Shown piece after piece: positions 11,989-23,174 of a stretch of DNA of 64,000 nt. Position 1 is the stretch's first letter. Each line of letters starts with the position of its first letter. A program made the position numbers and the translations under genes. The stretch is from Ceratobasidium sp. AG-K (lineage: Eukaryota; Basidiomycota; Agaricomycetes; Cantharellales; Ceratobasidiaceae), in the NCBI GenBank assembly GCA_037039685.1, contig JAWNGF010000007.1, positions 1,612,001-1,676,000 on the forward strand. Reading direction: 5' to 3'. The notes beneath the pieces are model-generated. The model ran no database searches and had not been told where the DNA came from. It was given only the letters and a program-made list of their open reading frames with translations.

Positions 11989-12606
11989 AGAAAAAACAAG
12001 CCACCAAAATGTTCAAGATGGCGTTGAGGACAAAAGGTGAGGCCTACGGCCGCGTGAAAAGAGCTCGACCGGCTGGGTCAGGGTGCTCTCGCAGCGACCC
12101 CCACAAGCTTAAGGCAGGTACCGGATGGATGCGTCCAGATCGGTTTTTCAGAGGATGCATAGTTGGCTAGTTAGACTTCGTTGGTCTCTAGGATAACCAA
12201 GTTCCGGACCCGCTATATTAGGATTCAGGATGTCCTCAGGATCAGCTCGGACTTGAGACTAACTTACACACAACCTGTGCGAAAATAGGATTGGCATTTC
12301 TAACCTGGTGTTCAAAATATGTGCTCTTGATCGGGCATACATACGGATATATACCAAGGAAACCCCATGAGCGAAATATTTGGTATAGTGACTGGTATTT
12401 GGAACAAGTCCCCCAATCTTTAACTAAGCATGTTCAACTTCCTGCGGTAGCCCGGAACAACAATGTCTTGACGATTGCCTGCGCTTGCTGTCCTTTTCGT
12501 CGGCGATCCAACCCAGGGCTCGAATCGAAAGTAACTCGACCTAGGATGCTGCTACTTTGCTCTAAGCGTCTAGTCCAGAACAGGCGACTCACGTATCACC
12601 CTGTCC
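11989..12606. other. intergenic between tandem F-box-like copies
   Basis: No supported gene. Presumably contains the promoter of copy 1 and the 3' end of copy 2. Confidence 0.4.
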
Positions 12607-14279
12607 TCAGCATCTTCGCTGTTTCGAAGCGTGCGTAGCCTTGACCAGCTGGCTAATGTGGGCGATTTTTTGTAGATTTTGTGCTTGCTGCCTAGCAAAG
12701 GGACTACTGCTATCCGTCACGAAACAATCAAGGTACGGCCAAGTAATCTCTCTCAAGTTTGGCCACAAGGCGACCAGAAAACTAGAAGAATGTGTGAGGA
12801 GACGTAATCCAAGTTTGATATTTCTTACCTAGCAGCCTGATCTGCGCCTGCAATCCCAGCAAAAAGATCTCTCCCATCGATCATGTTTTCCACAAACTTC
12901 AATGACGAGTCGGATGTGATCCATGTTGAAGGAAGCGAGCCAAAAAAGAGCATGACAGCCAGACGTTCGAGTCGCGGAATTCGCGTATACCACTGAATTG
13001 TATCCCAAACCACGTGCTGGTCGCGTATCCTCAACTCCTTGACCTTGGGCCACGCCGAGGCCATGGAACACAGGAAAATCTCGTCCGAAAAGGTCAAACC
13101 ATTGAGCGAGACGTACTCGAGGGGAAGAGGCGCCATGTACTCGAGCAACGGTGTTTGTCGGAGATTATATGCGCCTCGAGTGACATATGGGGAGTATGAC
13201 CCGGCATCATAACTAAACCGCTTCAAGGATGGCGTGTACCGAAACACGAGGGGCATTTTTTGAGCGAGCCATTCATACTCTGGGGCGTGATCTGAAGACT
13301 CCCTCGGTGGAAACGTCTGCCCGAGCGAAAGCGAGGTCAACTTTCGGACGAATGGCTCGACCGACATTAATGCGAGCATCACGGTCGGGTCGATCTTTAG
13401 CATCGAGAGGTCCACAAGGGCAGGGAACGAGTCTTCAGGCGCATAGGGTTCGAGTTCTTTAGGTTGTTCGCGGTTGGATCCGTACATCGCCAGTCGCTCA
13501 AGTTGGGGGAGTGCTCCTAGAGCAACCAAGCCCGAGCCGTCAATGAGCATGATACTGCTCGTAATGTCGCGGAGGTGAACTAGGGATGCAATAGATTCCT
13601 TGGGACGGGATGTCCATAGGATATGGAGAGGTTCGGCCGCCTCATCGTTCAGCGTGTCCGGCGCTATATCGCCTGGGTGAAATACGACTTGCTTCAGGTT
13701 CGGTGAAGAGCTCGCAAGTCTGGCGAGGAGCAATCTGGTCGCTGGGTATGAAAGACGGGCGGAACTATTAGGCGAAACGGGTATAATGTCGATCCTGGAT
13801 ACCGAAGAGGACAGAAACAACTCCAGGTAAATGAACGAATCTGCGTCGTGCTGCAAATCCAACGAAAGGATAGTTATCGAGGCGAGTTTCGGGAGGAGTG
13901 GCTCTCGCCGAACCCTCGACAGGGCTTCTTCACGAAATCGACCTCGGAAATAACCAGAGGTGCGCCCATACACGGTCATGTGTTTTACAAACGGCGCATA
14001 GATATCAAAACGACTCCAATCTACTGACTACACCGCCAGCCTAAGTACCGCTATTGAATCATACAAGTGCGCACTCGCCTGTTCCGCGTCTGCCTTCAAC
14101 CCTAGCAAGGCGGTGAGATTTCCCTCTCCGTCCAATCTTTCCCATATGTGGGAAGCCACGATTGAAAATATTGGCCGACAAGTCGTCAACAACGCCATCC
14201 ATTCGAGTGGTTCAGACAGTTCGCAAACCAGATTCAAAATCTCGGGTAGGAATAGGGCATGGCCCTGTGTAGGTCGCAT
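12607..14279 (-). CDS. F-box/LRR-like protein, tandem copy 2
   Basis: Three exons: 14279-14075, 14023-12829, 12781-12607, giving 524 aa. The N-terminus MRPTQGHALFLPEILNLVCELS..LLTTCRPIF is F-box-like. The body has degenerate leucine-rich segments (LPQLERLAMYG, FPALVDLSMLKID, WPKVKELRIRD, IPRLERLAVML). The long middle frame appears to stop at TAA just after AAR, but that TAA lies inside a splice donor (GCTAG/GTAAG). The third exon restores a typical C-terminal segment (FLVALWPNLREITWP) that copy 1 also has, so the three-exon model is preferred. The likely role is substrate recruitment to an SCF ubiquitin ligase, inferred from the F-box-like start. No lesion seen, unlike copy 1. Confidence 0.75.
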
Positions 14280-14764
14280 AGCAAAACTTCCCCGTTGCTG
14301 GCACTGCGAAAGGCGAGAGTAGAGATTCGGTCAGTCACGTGGACCCACGGAGAGAACTCGGCTCCAGGCGACCGGCTTCCCCGAGCTACACTCCAAATCT
14401 CAGTCGAGCCCAGGGAAACCGGTCTTGTTCACTATCCACAATCTCCCATCTTGCAAAATTAAATTTCCTCGGCCTCAATTGCCACAGGCATCACACCTAC
14501 GGTTTGAACACACGTCGTATTAACCACCGTTGGTATGGCACGCCAGGCATTGGAAGGTACGTCAAGATCACAAGCTCGTTTACGTTGAACCGCCACCACC
14601 TAAACGCGTTACGTAATTCAACACATCGCGTCCATGCATGCACCAACTCAACACATGACATTCACACCGTCTATTCCAAAATTACCGAGCAAGTCCCATA
14701 GACATACGAGAGCCCAAAAGAACAAAAACATAGCATGGCTTGTTATAAATTAATAGCATCTAGT
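14280..14764. other. intergenic, nothing recognised
   Basis: Short open frames without recognisable features. Confidence 0.4.
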
Positions 14765-16821
14765 CTAGGCGAGTGTAGATCCATGGCCTAGGACTGTATT
14801 CCCGTTGGCTTTACCCATCACGGGCGTTTGGGGTTGACTGCCCGGTCGAGACTGGGGGCGTGGTTGGGACTGGGATGGGTGGCGCGACGAGACGGGGACC
14901 GAATGAGAGTGCATAGGATGCCGGGATTGAGGTTGCGCTCCAGGTGCAGGCCGTTTCTGACCCGCGACCGAGACGGACCGAGCAGGACCAGCTTGTGGGT
15001 GCGACACGGACCGTTGGCTCTCGGGTACGGCGGGAGGAACGAGGCCGACGTTGCCGACGCTGGTCGACCTTCCGGCGATCGGGCGTGGGACGTTGAGTGT
15101 GCCGCCTTGTGGGGGATGTGGCTGAAGTGTATGGGGCTGGGGTTGGCCTAGTCCGAGTCCGCGTCGGTTGGCGCTTGCGCTTGTTCGTGCGGGTCGGGGC
15201 TGGGATTGGGGCGTGGGCGGTGCGGGATGGCGGGGCTGGGGAGACTGTTCGGGCGGGGCGTGGGATGGTTGAGCGGCTGGCTCGTGCCTCGGGGGATGGG
15301 ATGCTTGATGCTGGGGTGTCTGCGGTGTCTGAGGCGGCTGGGTTATCTGAGGTGGAGGTGGATGGTGGAACGTCGGAGGAAGGCTAAGAGGTACTTGAGT
15401 CTGTTGTAACTGATTCGAAGAGTCCTCTCCGCGCTGTAAACAACAGGTTAGACTGCGCTCCCCGTGCCAGTATTAGGACGGACCTCTCTATCCCAAGCAT
15501 CAAACGCCCTGGCAATGACACCCTCCAGTTCGGTGAGTTCCGTCGCCGAGACCCGAAGTTGTTGCATGATATGTGCTCGAAGCATTTGCGAGTGGACACT
15601 GTTCAGGGCGAGGGTAATAATCGTAGCAAATGTCTGCCCTGGTGTGTGACTGGGTGGCGGTGGAGGCGCCGGTGCGGCGGCAACCGAGACGAGAGACGCC
15701 AGCGGAATAGACGCAGGAGGCGCTGATGCGGGTACGGGCGTTGGTGTCGACGTTGCAAGCGCTGACGTTGGTGTTGGTGCAGGTGCCTGGGCAGGAGCAG
15801 GGGCTGCAGTCGGAGGCAATGCTGGTACCGGCGCTGGTGCGGTCGCTGGCGCGGAAGAACTAGACGAAGGGGCTGGAGCCGAAGTTGATGCTGCAGGGAC
15901 CGGAGACGGTGTTGGGGCAGGCGCAGGCGACTCGGCCGGTCGAGGGGAAGGAGGCGAGGGGGAAACTTGCATTTGCATGGGATTGACCGTCTGAGGCGGG
16001 GGTTGTTGTTGGTGCGGAAGCATGGGAACCATATGAGGTGCGGGCATCATTTGACCATTCGCCACAAAGGCGCCAGGGTGGTGCGGATGGTGCGGGTGGA
16101 AAAATTGGCCAGGCCCAAACGGGTTCCCGTGCCACATAGGCGGTGGCGGATAATACGCAAACGGCGGTGGCTGCTGCTCGTACGGAACCGAGTGGGACTC
16201 GCTGGAATTGACCTCTGGCTCGATATGACCTTCTGCAACAGGGTCGGGTGGATTCACAGGCAGAGTCCCCTCTTGGATGTTGGACGTATTCGCCGGAATG
16301 CCTCCACTCGTACTCGCGACAGCTTGCGTCGCCTCGACCTCTGTTTCGTCCTCGGCCCGTCGGGCACGTACGACCGCCCTATGCTTGCGCTGCCTCTCCC
16401 TCGCCGCCCTTCGCATCTTCTCCTTGCGTGCCTCTTCAGGCGACATGGCTGCAAGCGCCGCCGGGTCAGGCGGCGGATCCGCAAACGGATTCGACCCCTC
16501 GAATTGACCCACGTCCGCACCCGGATACCGACGAGGTGTCGCCGGCTGGCCATTCCGCCCAATCCCATTTGCACGGTCCCGCTCGCGCTTGCGTCGTTGG
16601 CGTTCACGGGCTTTGCGCCGCTTGTACGCTGCCTCGTCTTCGTCCTCGGGTATGACCTCATCGGCCTCGTTGGACATGAATGATACGTCTTGCCAGTCCA
16701 TTGAATGGTCGGGGTCTGGCGTCGACTGCTGCGGACCTGGATTACTCGTCGACGCAACGTTGGGATCATACGGCCGAGGGGGGTGAGAATGCCCATCGGG
16801 CGTCGTGGACTGCCCCTCCAT
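14765..16821 (-). CDS. large intrinsically disordered protein with two basic segments
   Basis: Two coding exons, 16821-15484 and 15433-14765, giving 668 aa. The first in-frame ATG (16821) follows an intron acceptor at about 16851, so there is probably a 5'-UTR intron. The N-terminal third has two similar highly basic blocks: AAYKRRKARERQRRKRERD, and EKMRRAARERQRKHRAVVR, both with ARERQR(R/K), resembling the basic half of a bZIP or a nuclear signal. Then come His/Pro- and Gln-rich stretches (HPHHPHHPGAF), a long Pro-Ala low-complexity run and a compact segment (TFATIITLALNSVHSQMLRAHIMQQLRVSATELTELEGVIARAFDAWDRE) that looks helical and folded. The C-terminus is Pro/Gln/Ser-rich. I do not recognise a named family; a nuclear regulatory role is inference from composition. 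The high GC of the exons creates long antisense open frames that are not genes. Confidence 0.7.
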
Positions 16822-17333
16822 GGGCGTGGGAGCTAGTTCTGAAAATTGATTCCAGTTAGTGCGGGACAACTGCTAGTCCAAATCGACATACGGGGAAAGC
16901 TGGGTGTATGCAGTGACCCACTCCGAGCTGTGACTTTTTGTGAGGGGAGCGTGATGGCAAGAGGACAAAAAGTGACTTGACAACGCTCGTGACCTCGGCC
17001 AATCACGGCCTAGGAACGCGGTGCACGGACCACGGGTTGATGAGTCATCACAGGGTCACGCTTCTCAAGTTTGTCACGGAATTGGTGGTGACGTCCGCAA
17101 GGAGCGTTTTATGTTTTGCATGTTGAACATGGGTGGTTGGCTGTGCGGCCTCTGATTGCTCACAGGGCTATATTAAGTAGATATGTTTTATGACTTGCAA
17201 GACCCGATAGAGCAAGAATATAACAATATGCGCCAATCCGCCGAATCCTTCCAGAAGTCCATTTTGAATAACGTCACAGTCTATGGCGAGGTCACATCCC
17301 TGTCCCCTTCGGCCTAAAGCCACGTACCGAGGA
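16822..17333. other. intergenic; 5' region of the disordered-protein gene
   Basis: Contains the probable 5'-UTR intron of the gene on the minus strand (donor near 16903, CTAAC branch site, acceptor at about 16851). No other feature supported. Confidence 0.4.
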
Positions 17334-17704
17334 TCACAGGTCGCGCGCGTCGTGTCCACGAATACGGATTCTTCCGTCTTTTAACTTTTCCGTAATGATC
17401 GGGGACGCGGCCGGTCGGAATTTGTGTTGTTCAGAGTACCTGCGACGCGGAAACGTCAGTAACTGGAGCAGCAAAAGAGTATATATGGGCGGCGCTACGC
17501 CTTCTACCCAAAACACACGGATATAAATATAACTTACCTATCTGCGTATATAATTTGAGGTTTTGCAGGTGTCGTAACTACGATGTAGTACTTGAAAACC
17601 AGATACATCACAAAGACCAGCACTGGAATCATCAAGACACGTCTGAAAGCCGAAGTGGCGGGTTTCGAGCCCGTGCTTGCGGGTGTAGGGATCTCTTTCA
17701 CCAT
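17334..17704 (-). CDS. 90-aa single-pass membrane protein
   Basis: Two exons, 17704-17538 and 17439-17334, giving 90 aa. The short N-terminus (MVKEIPTPASTGSKPATSAFRR) is followed by one strongly hydrophobic helix at about residues 23-43 (VLMIPVLVFVMYLVFKYYIVV), and then a hydrophilic C-terminus with FRPAASPIITEKLKDGRIRIRG. The splice (ACGCAGATAG/GTAAGT to TCGCAG) keeps the frame. No family recognised with certainty; by form it is a small tail of an organelle or ER membrane protein. Upstream in-frame codons without a Met are probably 5' UTR. Confidence 0.65.
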
Positions 17705-18417
17705 TGTGCGGTTCGAGGTACGAGAAAGCTGGAGACTCGTGTAGTTGAGTGTGGTCGTAACAAGGAGCGGAAAGCGTGGATTAGCTAACCCATAGACGAT
17801 TACATAACACATTTGTCCATGCTTAAAAGTCGAAACAGTGGACAGCCAGCGGTAAATCGATTGGTGAACACAGGTTGTGTGACTCAAGATTACCGCGTAA
17901 TTCCATGATGTTGGTCGGGTACCTCTGGCGCCCTGATCAGCGAACTAAAACTTGTTGTGTAGACTTAGAGTTGGACTCTATAACTCTAGTTTGCGGAGAA
18001 TCGGCCATGTATTGTCGTCTGATCGAAGAGTGCGCATATAATTGCTGAACACGTGGTCAATTGAACGATAACAAGTACACTAATCCTATGATGGCCACCC
18101 AACACACTGCTCAAATATCGCTCAGCCCTCCGTCTCAATTGCCACGTGTAGGCACCTGATGTATGTTCACCCGTCTGAAGCCTAAGCCCCTCTTAGCATA
18201 GCCAGCCCATTCTCGGCTGATCCGCATCGCTTAGTCAACGGCCTAAGCCTGCGCTTCCTCATATGTAGGCGCCCTAGACTGTCAATAACCCCGACGGTCA
18301 TAGATATCCGGGGCTGAGGGCTACACACAAGCGAATAACTACGACCAATGTAAGCTTACTGGTTCACCGAGAGATCCAGAGCTGAGACGCCACAGATGAC
18401 GTTGGAAATGACCCAAG
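17705..18417. other. divergent intergenic region
   Basis: Between the small membrane protein gene and the DUF6533 gene. No coding frame supported. Confidence 0.4.
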
Positions 18418-18425
18418 TATATAAA
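18418..18425 (+). promoter_or_regulatory. TATA box of DUF6533 gene
   Basis: TATATAAA, about 100 nt upstream of the ATG at 18525. Confidence 0.5.
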
Positions 18426-18524
18426 CTACCCCTGGGTTTAGCGTCAAGGTTGGCTGCGCACCTTTCCCCTCCAAAGCCCATCTCTGTGCGTCCGGTTTAA
18501 TTATTCGAGTCACACTCCGGTCGC

Positions 18525-20192
18525 ATGCCGATGGCGCTTCCTGGCGCCTTTGGTTCGATCGACGAGACAGTCAATACGATCATCGACTTTCGCGGCCAGC
18601 AGGATTTGGCCAAATGTCTGGCGGGTTCGAACTCATTTCCTGTCGACGAAAGCTATGGTTTTGACCGACGTTACTCATAGTCGTTTCCATTACCCTCCTG
18701 GTGTATGATTGGCTTCTCAATCTCGACTTTGAGGCCATGTTCATTTGGGGCAGTTCGTGGTCTTTGGGGCGTGTAGCTTACCACTTGAACCGCATATGGC
18801 CGTTGGTATTACTTAGGTGTGTTGCACTGGTCCTTGTATCACCGTATGCCTTTTACGTTGCAATAACACACGTCTAGTATAACTTTGCCAGGTGCTTCTC
18901 ATTCGCGCCATGATGTTAATTTCGAATACTGAACATTCTCTAGTAATTTTGTTCGACGATTCTCCTCTTCCTTCGGTACGTATTCGATTTGTGTATCAAT
19001 TCATGCACACTAACCTTTCAAACTCTAGACGTGAGTGCTGCTTCAGACCCGGCCGCGCTTCCGCTAACTTTCTGCCAGCTGTAAAAACATGGCCTTTCTT
19101 TATTCGTACGGCGTAATGGTGGAATGTACTGTGGTTGCAGGTAGGCCAAGTCCCATCGCGGCGATCGTTTCAGCAACTTACCTATTGTACCAAGGTCTTT
19201 TGATTGTACGGTGCTGGGCCCTTTATGGTACAAAGTAAGTTATTGTCGGGCACACTGCTCTTCAAGTTGATCTTGCTAAGCGATTTCCCATCTAGGAGGA
19301 TCCTATGGTAGGTTTCGTAGCATTTATAGCAATCCTGATTCAAAGGGTCGGCACATACGTAGGTGCCTAGGCTTATCACTTGCTGGTGTTTGGGCTTCCG
19401 GCCTTTTCTTCGTTTCGACAGTGCTAAACGTGAGGCCCTTCTTTGTAAAATAATTATATGGAATGACTTTTGTTGGTTATAGAAAAGTGTATTTATGATG
19501 AACCCACGTGAGTCCAATTCAACAGGTTCGACTGCCTTCAAGTAACAAGCTCTCCCAGTGCCGAATATATTCTCCGGATGCGTGGTGCTTTTGCCTCCTC
19601 ACATCTGGACGATGTATGTTGCTCCTATGGTATATGAGTCGTGTCTATTTCTATTCACAGTATGGAAAGTCTGGAGGATGAGCAAGGACTTTGGTGCCAC
19701 ACCCTTGATGCAACGAATGGTTCAAAAGTGGGTGCGATTTACGTATCCTGTATGCGTCTCTTTATCCGGATTTCCCTACAAGTAAATTCACGCACTCACA
19801 CGATTTGATAGCGGGCTGGTCTATTTTGGTGTAATCGATCTCGTCATGGTGCTTTCGTGCATTGGAAGCAATATCGACTCGGTCAAAATCGCATCCAATG
19901 GCTCTGGGTGGGTCAAGGCGGATAGTTACCCACCGCCTGTGCTGATAGTTTCTTTATGCATAGAATATTGAGCGCGGCTATAAGCGTAGTTTGCAGTAGA
20001 ATGATATTCTCCCTCCACAGACTTGGTGAAGCGCAGAGGCAGGAGCACATGCCTGACTCGGACTACAGTACCTGGTCGACCAGTATACCGCGGTTTGCAA
20101 TCCCACTTGCCCCAATCAATCCCTCATCGCATTCTTCTAGCTTATATACGCTCCCCGCGGGATACACATCGCGGAAATTGTCCCTACCATAA
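18525..20192 (+). CDS. DUF6533-type multi-pass membrane protein
   Basis: Start at 18525 (a second Met follows two codons later). Exon 1 (18525-18624) joins exon 2 (from 18681) to give KCLAVVSITLLVYDWLLNLDFEAMFIWGSSWSLGRVAYHLNRIWPL, the signature of the basidiomycete DUF6533 family (YDxLLxLDxE, W, YxxNR). Later exons carry hydrophobic helices: LYQGLLIVRCWALYGT (about 19185-19233), GLSLAGVWASGLFFVSTVLNV, APMVYESCLFLFTVWKVWRMSK (about 19620-19685), GLVYFGVIDLVMVLSCIGS, and the C-terminal SVVCSRMIFSLHRLGEA before a cytosolic tail. About seven helices are expected. The family is large in mushroom-forming fungi and has no assigned function. Exact boundaries of the middle exons (18890-19560) are unresolved, and I cannot exclude a lesion there. 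Confidence 0.7.
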
Positions 20193-20546
20193 ATTGTAAA
20201 TATATGCATACACTAGTTATCGTTAGTCGGTCCGCACATGGGACCGTTGCACCGCGGTCATGGCTCCCCCCATGGCCAAGATCACGTCTATTTGAATCTC
20301 CTGCTATTATTTTGGCGCGAGGTTTGTTATATCTCAAGATAGGCTCCGTCCCTTTCAGCGGATTATCTCCATAACGTTCATTGGCTCGATCAACACCACT
20401 TTGGATTGCTTCGCAGGCGTGTATGCGTCCCCCAGCCTAAATGCGCACAATCCAAAGGGCAGATAAACTCGGGGTCGACTTTTGAAGTCACTCTGATATT
20501 CGTAATACCACGAAGCAACCAAGTTCATCACACTGTGGGTGCGTCA
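20193..20546. other. intergenic, nothing recognised
   Basis: No supported feature before the MITE-like repeat. Confidence 0.35.
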
Positions 20547-20716
20547 CCAAAATCCTCTGACGCTAACGAGCGCCAGTTTGCTCATACGTGCTCGCTTGAG
20601 TAAAGGAGCACTCAGAAGCACCCGAGCGACTGTGCAATTGGTGTTCCTATACCTAAGCGAGCACGCACAAGCAAATCGGCGCTCGCGAGCCCAAAAGAGA
20701 ACCGACGGATTTGCTT
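20547..20716. mobile_element. MITE-like inverted-repeat element
   Basis: Left arm (about 20560-20600, ACGAGCGCCAGTTTGCTCAT then GTGCTCGCTTGAG) matches the reverse complement of the right arm (about 20658-20700, GCGAGCGCCGATTTGCTTGT then GTGCTCGCTTAG). Outer portions are weakly similar as well. The element is about 170 bp and non-coding. The arms share no sequence with the 5.9-kb MITE, so this is a separate family. Confidence 0.55.
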
Positions 20717-21152
20717 GAGTGGTGAAGCCTTTATTACGTGCGTTTGCACATCGTATGCTTCGTTGGGACTGGGCAAAAAATTATTCGTCATATCAGAAGG
20801 TAGTTAGTTTTGCCATCATGTCTACTCTCTCTCGGTGGGATTTTACTTGCTCTCGGGAGACAATTGCAGAATTATATGGTAAGCCAAGCTGCCACACTTG
20901 TATTGCTTCACCTCGGTCATATACTCCACACCGGTATGTAAAATAGATCCCAGCCCTCGAAATAGTGATTGGATCGCCTTTCTAAGTACGTGCCATACGC
21001 GTGCTGTACAAAATACTATTCGAGCTCAGCAAGGTTCGACCTGCTTGGGTAGCCAATGCCCAGCGCTTAGATTCGATTTCGTGGCTGTGCCACTCCTCCC
21101 CGATTACGGTAACACTCACCCACCTACCACCACCCCGAACACGAACACAATT
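20717..21152. other. intergenic; upstream region of ARPC5
   Basis: No coding frame supported. A polypyrimidine/CACC-rich stretch at about 21110-21140 immediately precedes the ARPC5 start. Confidence 0.4.
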
Positions 21153-21912
21153 ATGGCCGACACGGCGTTCCGTAAAATAGATGTTGACAAACTCGAAGAG
21201 GACGTTCTCCTTGCTACTGATCTGTACGATCCGGACCCGCGTGGACCAGATGGCGCATTGTCCGAGGCCAAGGCCAAGGTAGGGCAGGTGCGGACATTGT
21301 TGAGTAAGTGAGTAGAAATTCTTCGCTTGCGAATGAGGTATATCCTGGGTCATATCCATGTCACGTCATGCATGGATATTTGATGGATATGCGGCGCGTC
21401 GTGTCGGAGAAATATAACCTAGATTCTGACCATATTGCTCGACATGATTAGAGGGGATACCCAAAACGCGCTTTCGTTGATCCTTACGGACCCACCATAC
21501 GGCACCGAAGCAGAGGAAGCCAAGGTACGCAACGGTTTCTATATAACCTATTCGAACAGACCTTACTTACCATGTATCTCGATTGGCTTGTTTCCCATCT
21601 ATACCAGACTCTCACGACCTCCTCCCTCTTCCTTGTCTTGGCCTCGACTAAATCAACCGACATTCCAAACACGCTTCGAGAGCTCACGCCAGACCAACAA
21701 GATACTCTCATGAAGTATTTGTACAAGGGTATGGCGCTGCAGAACGATCAGACTGTGGAGGCAAACAGCAGCGTATTGTTGGCATGGCACGAGAAGGTGA
21801 GATAGCCAACTAGAGAATCTGGCCACGACTAACCAGTACATTCCCCTAGCTAACCGAACTTGCGGGTACGGGATGTATTGTGCGGGTGATGACAGACCGT
21901 AGGGTAGTCTGA
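21153..21912 (+). CDS. ARPC5: Arp2/3 complex subunit 5 (p16-Arc)
   Basis: Four exons: 21153-21307, 21452-21524, 21608-21796, 21850-21912, giving 159 aa (family about 150). N-terminus MADTAFRKIDVDKLEED parallels the RFRKVDVDEYDE start of ARPC5. Exon 2 gives GDTQNALSLILTDPPYGTEAEEAK, matching the GN.TAALQ..L.NPP block. The C-terminus TLMKYLYKGM...VLLAWHEKLTELAGTGCIVRVMTDRRVV matches the conserved LLMKYIYKG...LLQWHEK...GSIVRVLT.R end. This is the smallest subunit of the actin-nucleating Arp2/3 complex and acts in cortical actin patches and endocytosis. A long antisense open frame over the exons is not a gene. Confidence 0.93.
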
Positions 21913-22263
21913 TACGGCCAATTCACGCGGTGTATCACGTTGAATATACAACGATTTTACTAGACCGTCGGCAGATCTGAATACCCTATTATACGTGTTT
22001 TATCTGTACGAGTGCCCGCTCCTGACGATAACGTCTACTTGAAACCCCGGATATAATATATCTGTCTTGGCCTAACTCTAAAGCTACATTGTGTATGCGA
22101 TGCGTTGAAGAATCGTGACGAGTCATGGCATAATTCGTATTCTTTGTTCTCTCGACGGTTGAGCGTCTTTTCATTTCACCCTCTACTGAGCCTTGGACGA
22201 TTTCGCGGCTTCGCTGTAAATCATTGTGGTGAATGGCCTGCGAAGATAACCTTTAGGACCCGT
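21913..22263. other. convergent intergenic region
   Basis: Lies between the 3' ends of ARPC5 and the OPI3-like gene. No supported feature. Confidence 0.4.
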
Positions 22264-23023
22264 TCAATAAATCAAGATAGATACCCACCCTTCATAACGA
22301 AGCGCAATTGTGTAAACGATGTGCACAAGCAATGTGAGCAGCAAGCCAGCGGGGGACGAATACCACAATGCGGTCGCGGCAAAACACATCGTACTTCCAA
22401 CATACATCGGGTTCTCGACAACATTGAATGGGAATCCAGTCACACGGGCGGACATAAGGATACCAAAGTAGTCCCCGAGGAAGGTACCTAATATACCAAA
22501 CAAGAGTCAGACAGAATTGGTTTGTACAGAAGGCTAACTTACCAGTAATCCCCAAAGCCCAAGTCGAAGTGAGCACAAATGTCTGTCCGACGACGAACAA
22601 CGCGACGGCGAGCGGCTTTGCGAACGTCGGGTCGATGAGATCACTCGAAGGTTGATCCTTGAGCGCGTTATGGTACCTAATTCGACGCGAGATGAAATTG
22701 AAATGAGAATGACACGTTGACTTGAAATATAATGTCATTGAGATTCCCACTAACATTGCGTCGCGGAACATTCCCAGCGAGAAGATGGTTATGGCGAGGA
22801 AGTAGCAGCCGAGATACCTTCGCCCGCCTAGAATCTTTGTGATTGTTTTATTGTGGTATTCTACCAATCATCACTTAGCCCACCACCGACGGTTAGCTGC
22901 AGGACACTCACCATTTTGCGCTACGCAGTTCCAGAATAGAGGGTTCCATAGTATCGTTGCGGCAGATACCCACAGCGAGCGCTGGTTAAAGTCGACGAGA
23001 GAAGCGAGGTCAACCTGGGACAT
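22264..23023 (-). CDS. OPI3: phospholipid N-methyltransferase, OPI3/PEMT type
   Basis: Four exons: 23023-22912, 22860-22755, 22676-22543, 22487-22264, giving 191 aa (yeast Opi3 about 206). Start MSQVDLASLVDFNQ. The conserved catalytic part is GTFLGDYFGILMSARVTGFPFNVVENPMYVGSTMCF, with the GDYFGI and NPMYVGS blocks typical of phosphatidyl-N-methylethanolamine methyltransferases, and a conserved C-terminal helix (AGLLLTLLVHIVYTIALRYE). Several hydrophobic helices fit an ER membrane enzyme. It carries out the last two S-adenosylmethionine-dependent methylations from phosphatidyl-monomethylethanolamine to phosphatidylcholine. It is divergent from the TFIIIC gene, with only about 150 bp between the start codons. 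Confidence 0.9.
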
Positions 23024-23174
23024 GGTGCTGGGAGGAGGTGAAGGTAAATTATTGTTGTGATGTGCCTAAATGCAGTAAGCGCCATTATGTAATTGCAAGG
23101 GGCTGCTTGCGGTTGTTTTCATTTAAGTTGGTGTGACGCCTTTGACGATCATCTCCTAGAATTCGTTTGCGACA

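Noticed and set aside
15967..16683. 238-codon plus-strand open frame, Arg-rich
   Set aside because: Antisense to the GC-rich exon of the disordered protein; no splice-supported extension and a composition expected of a complement.
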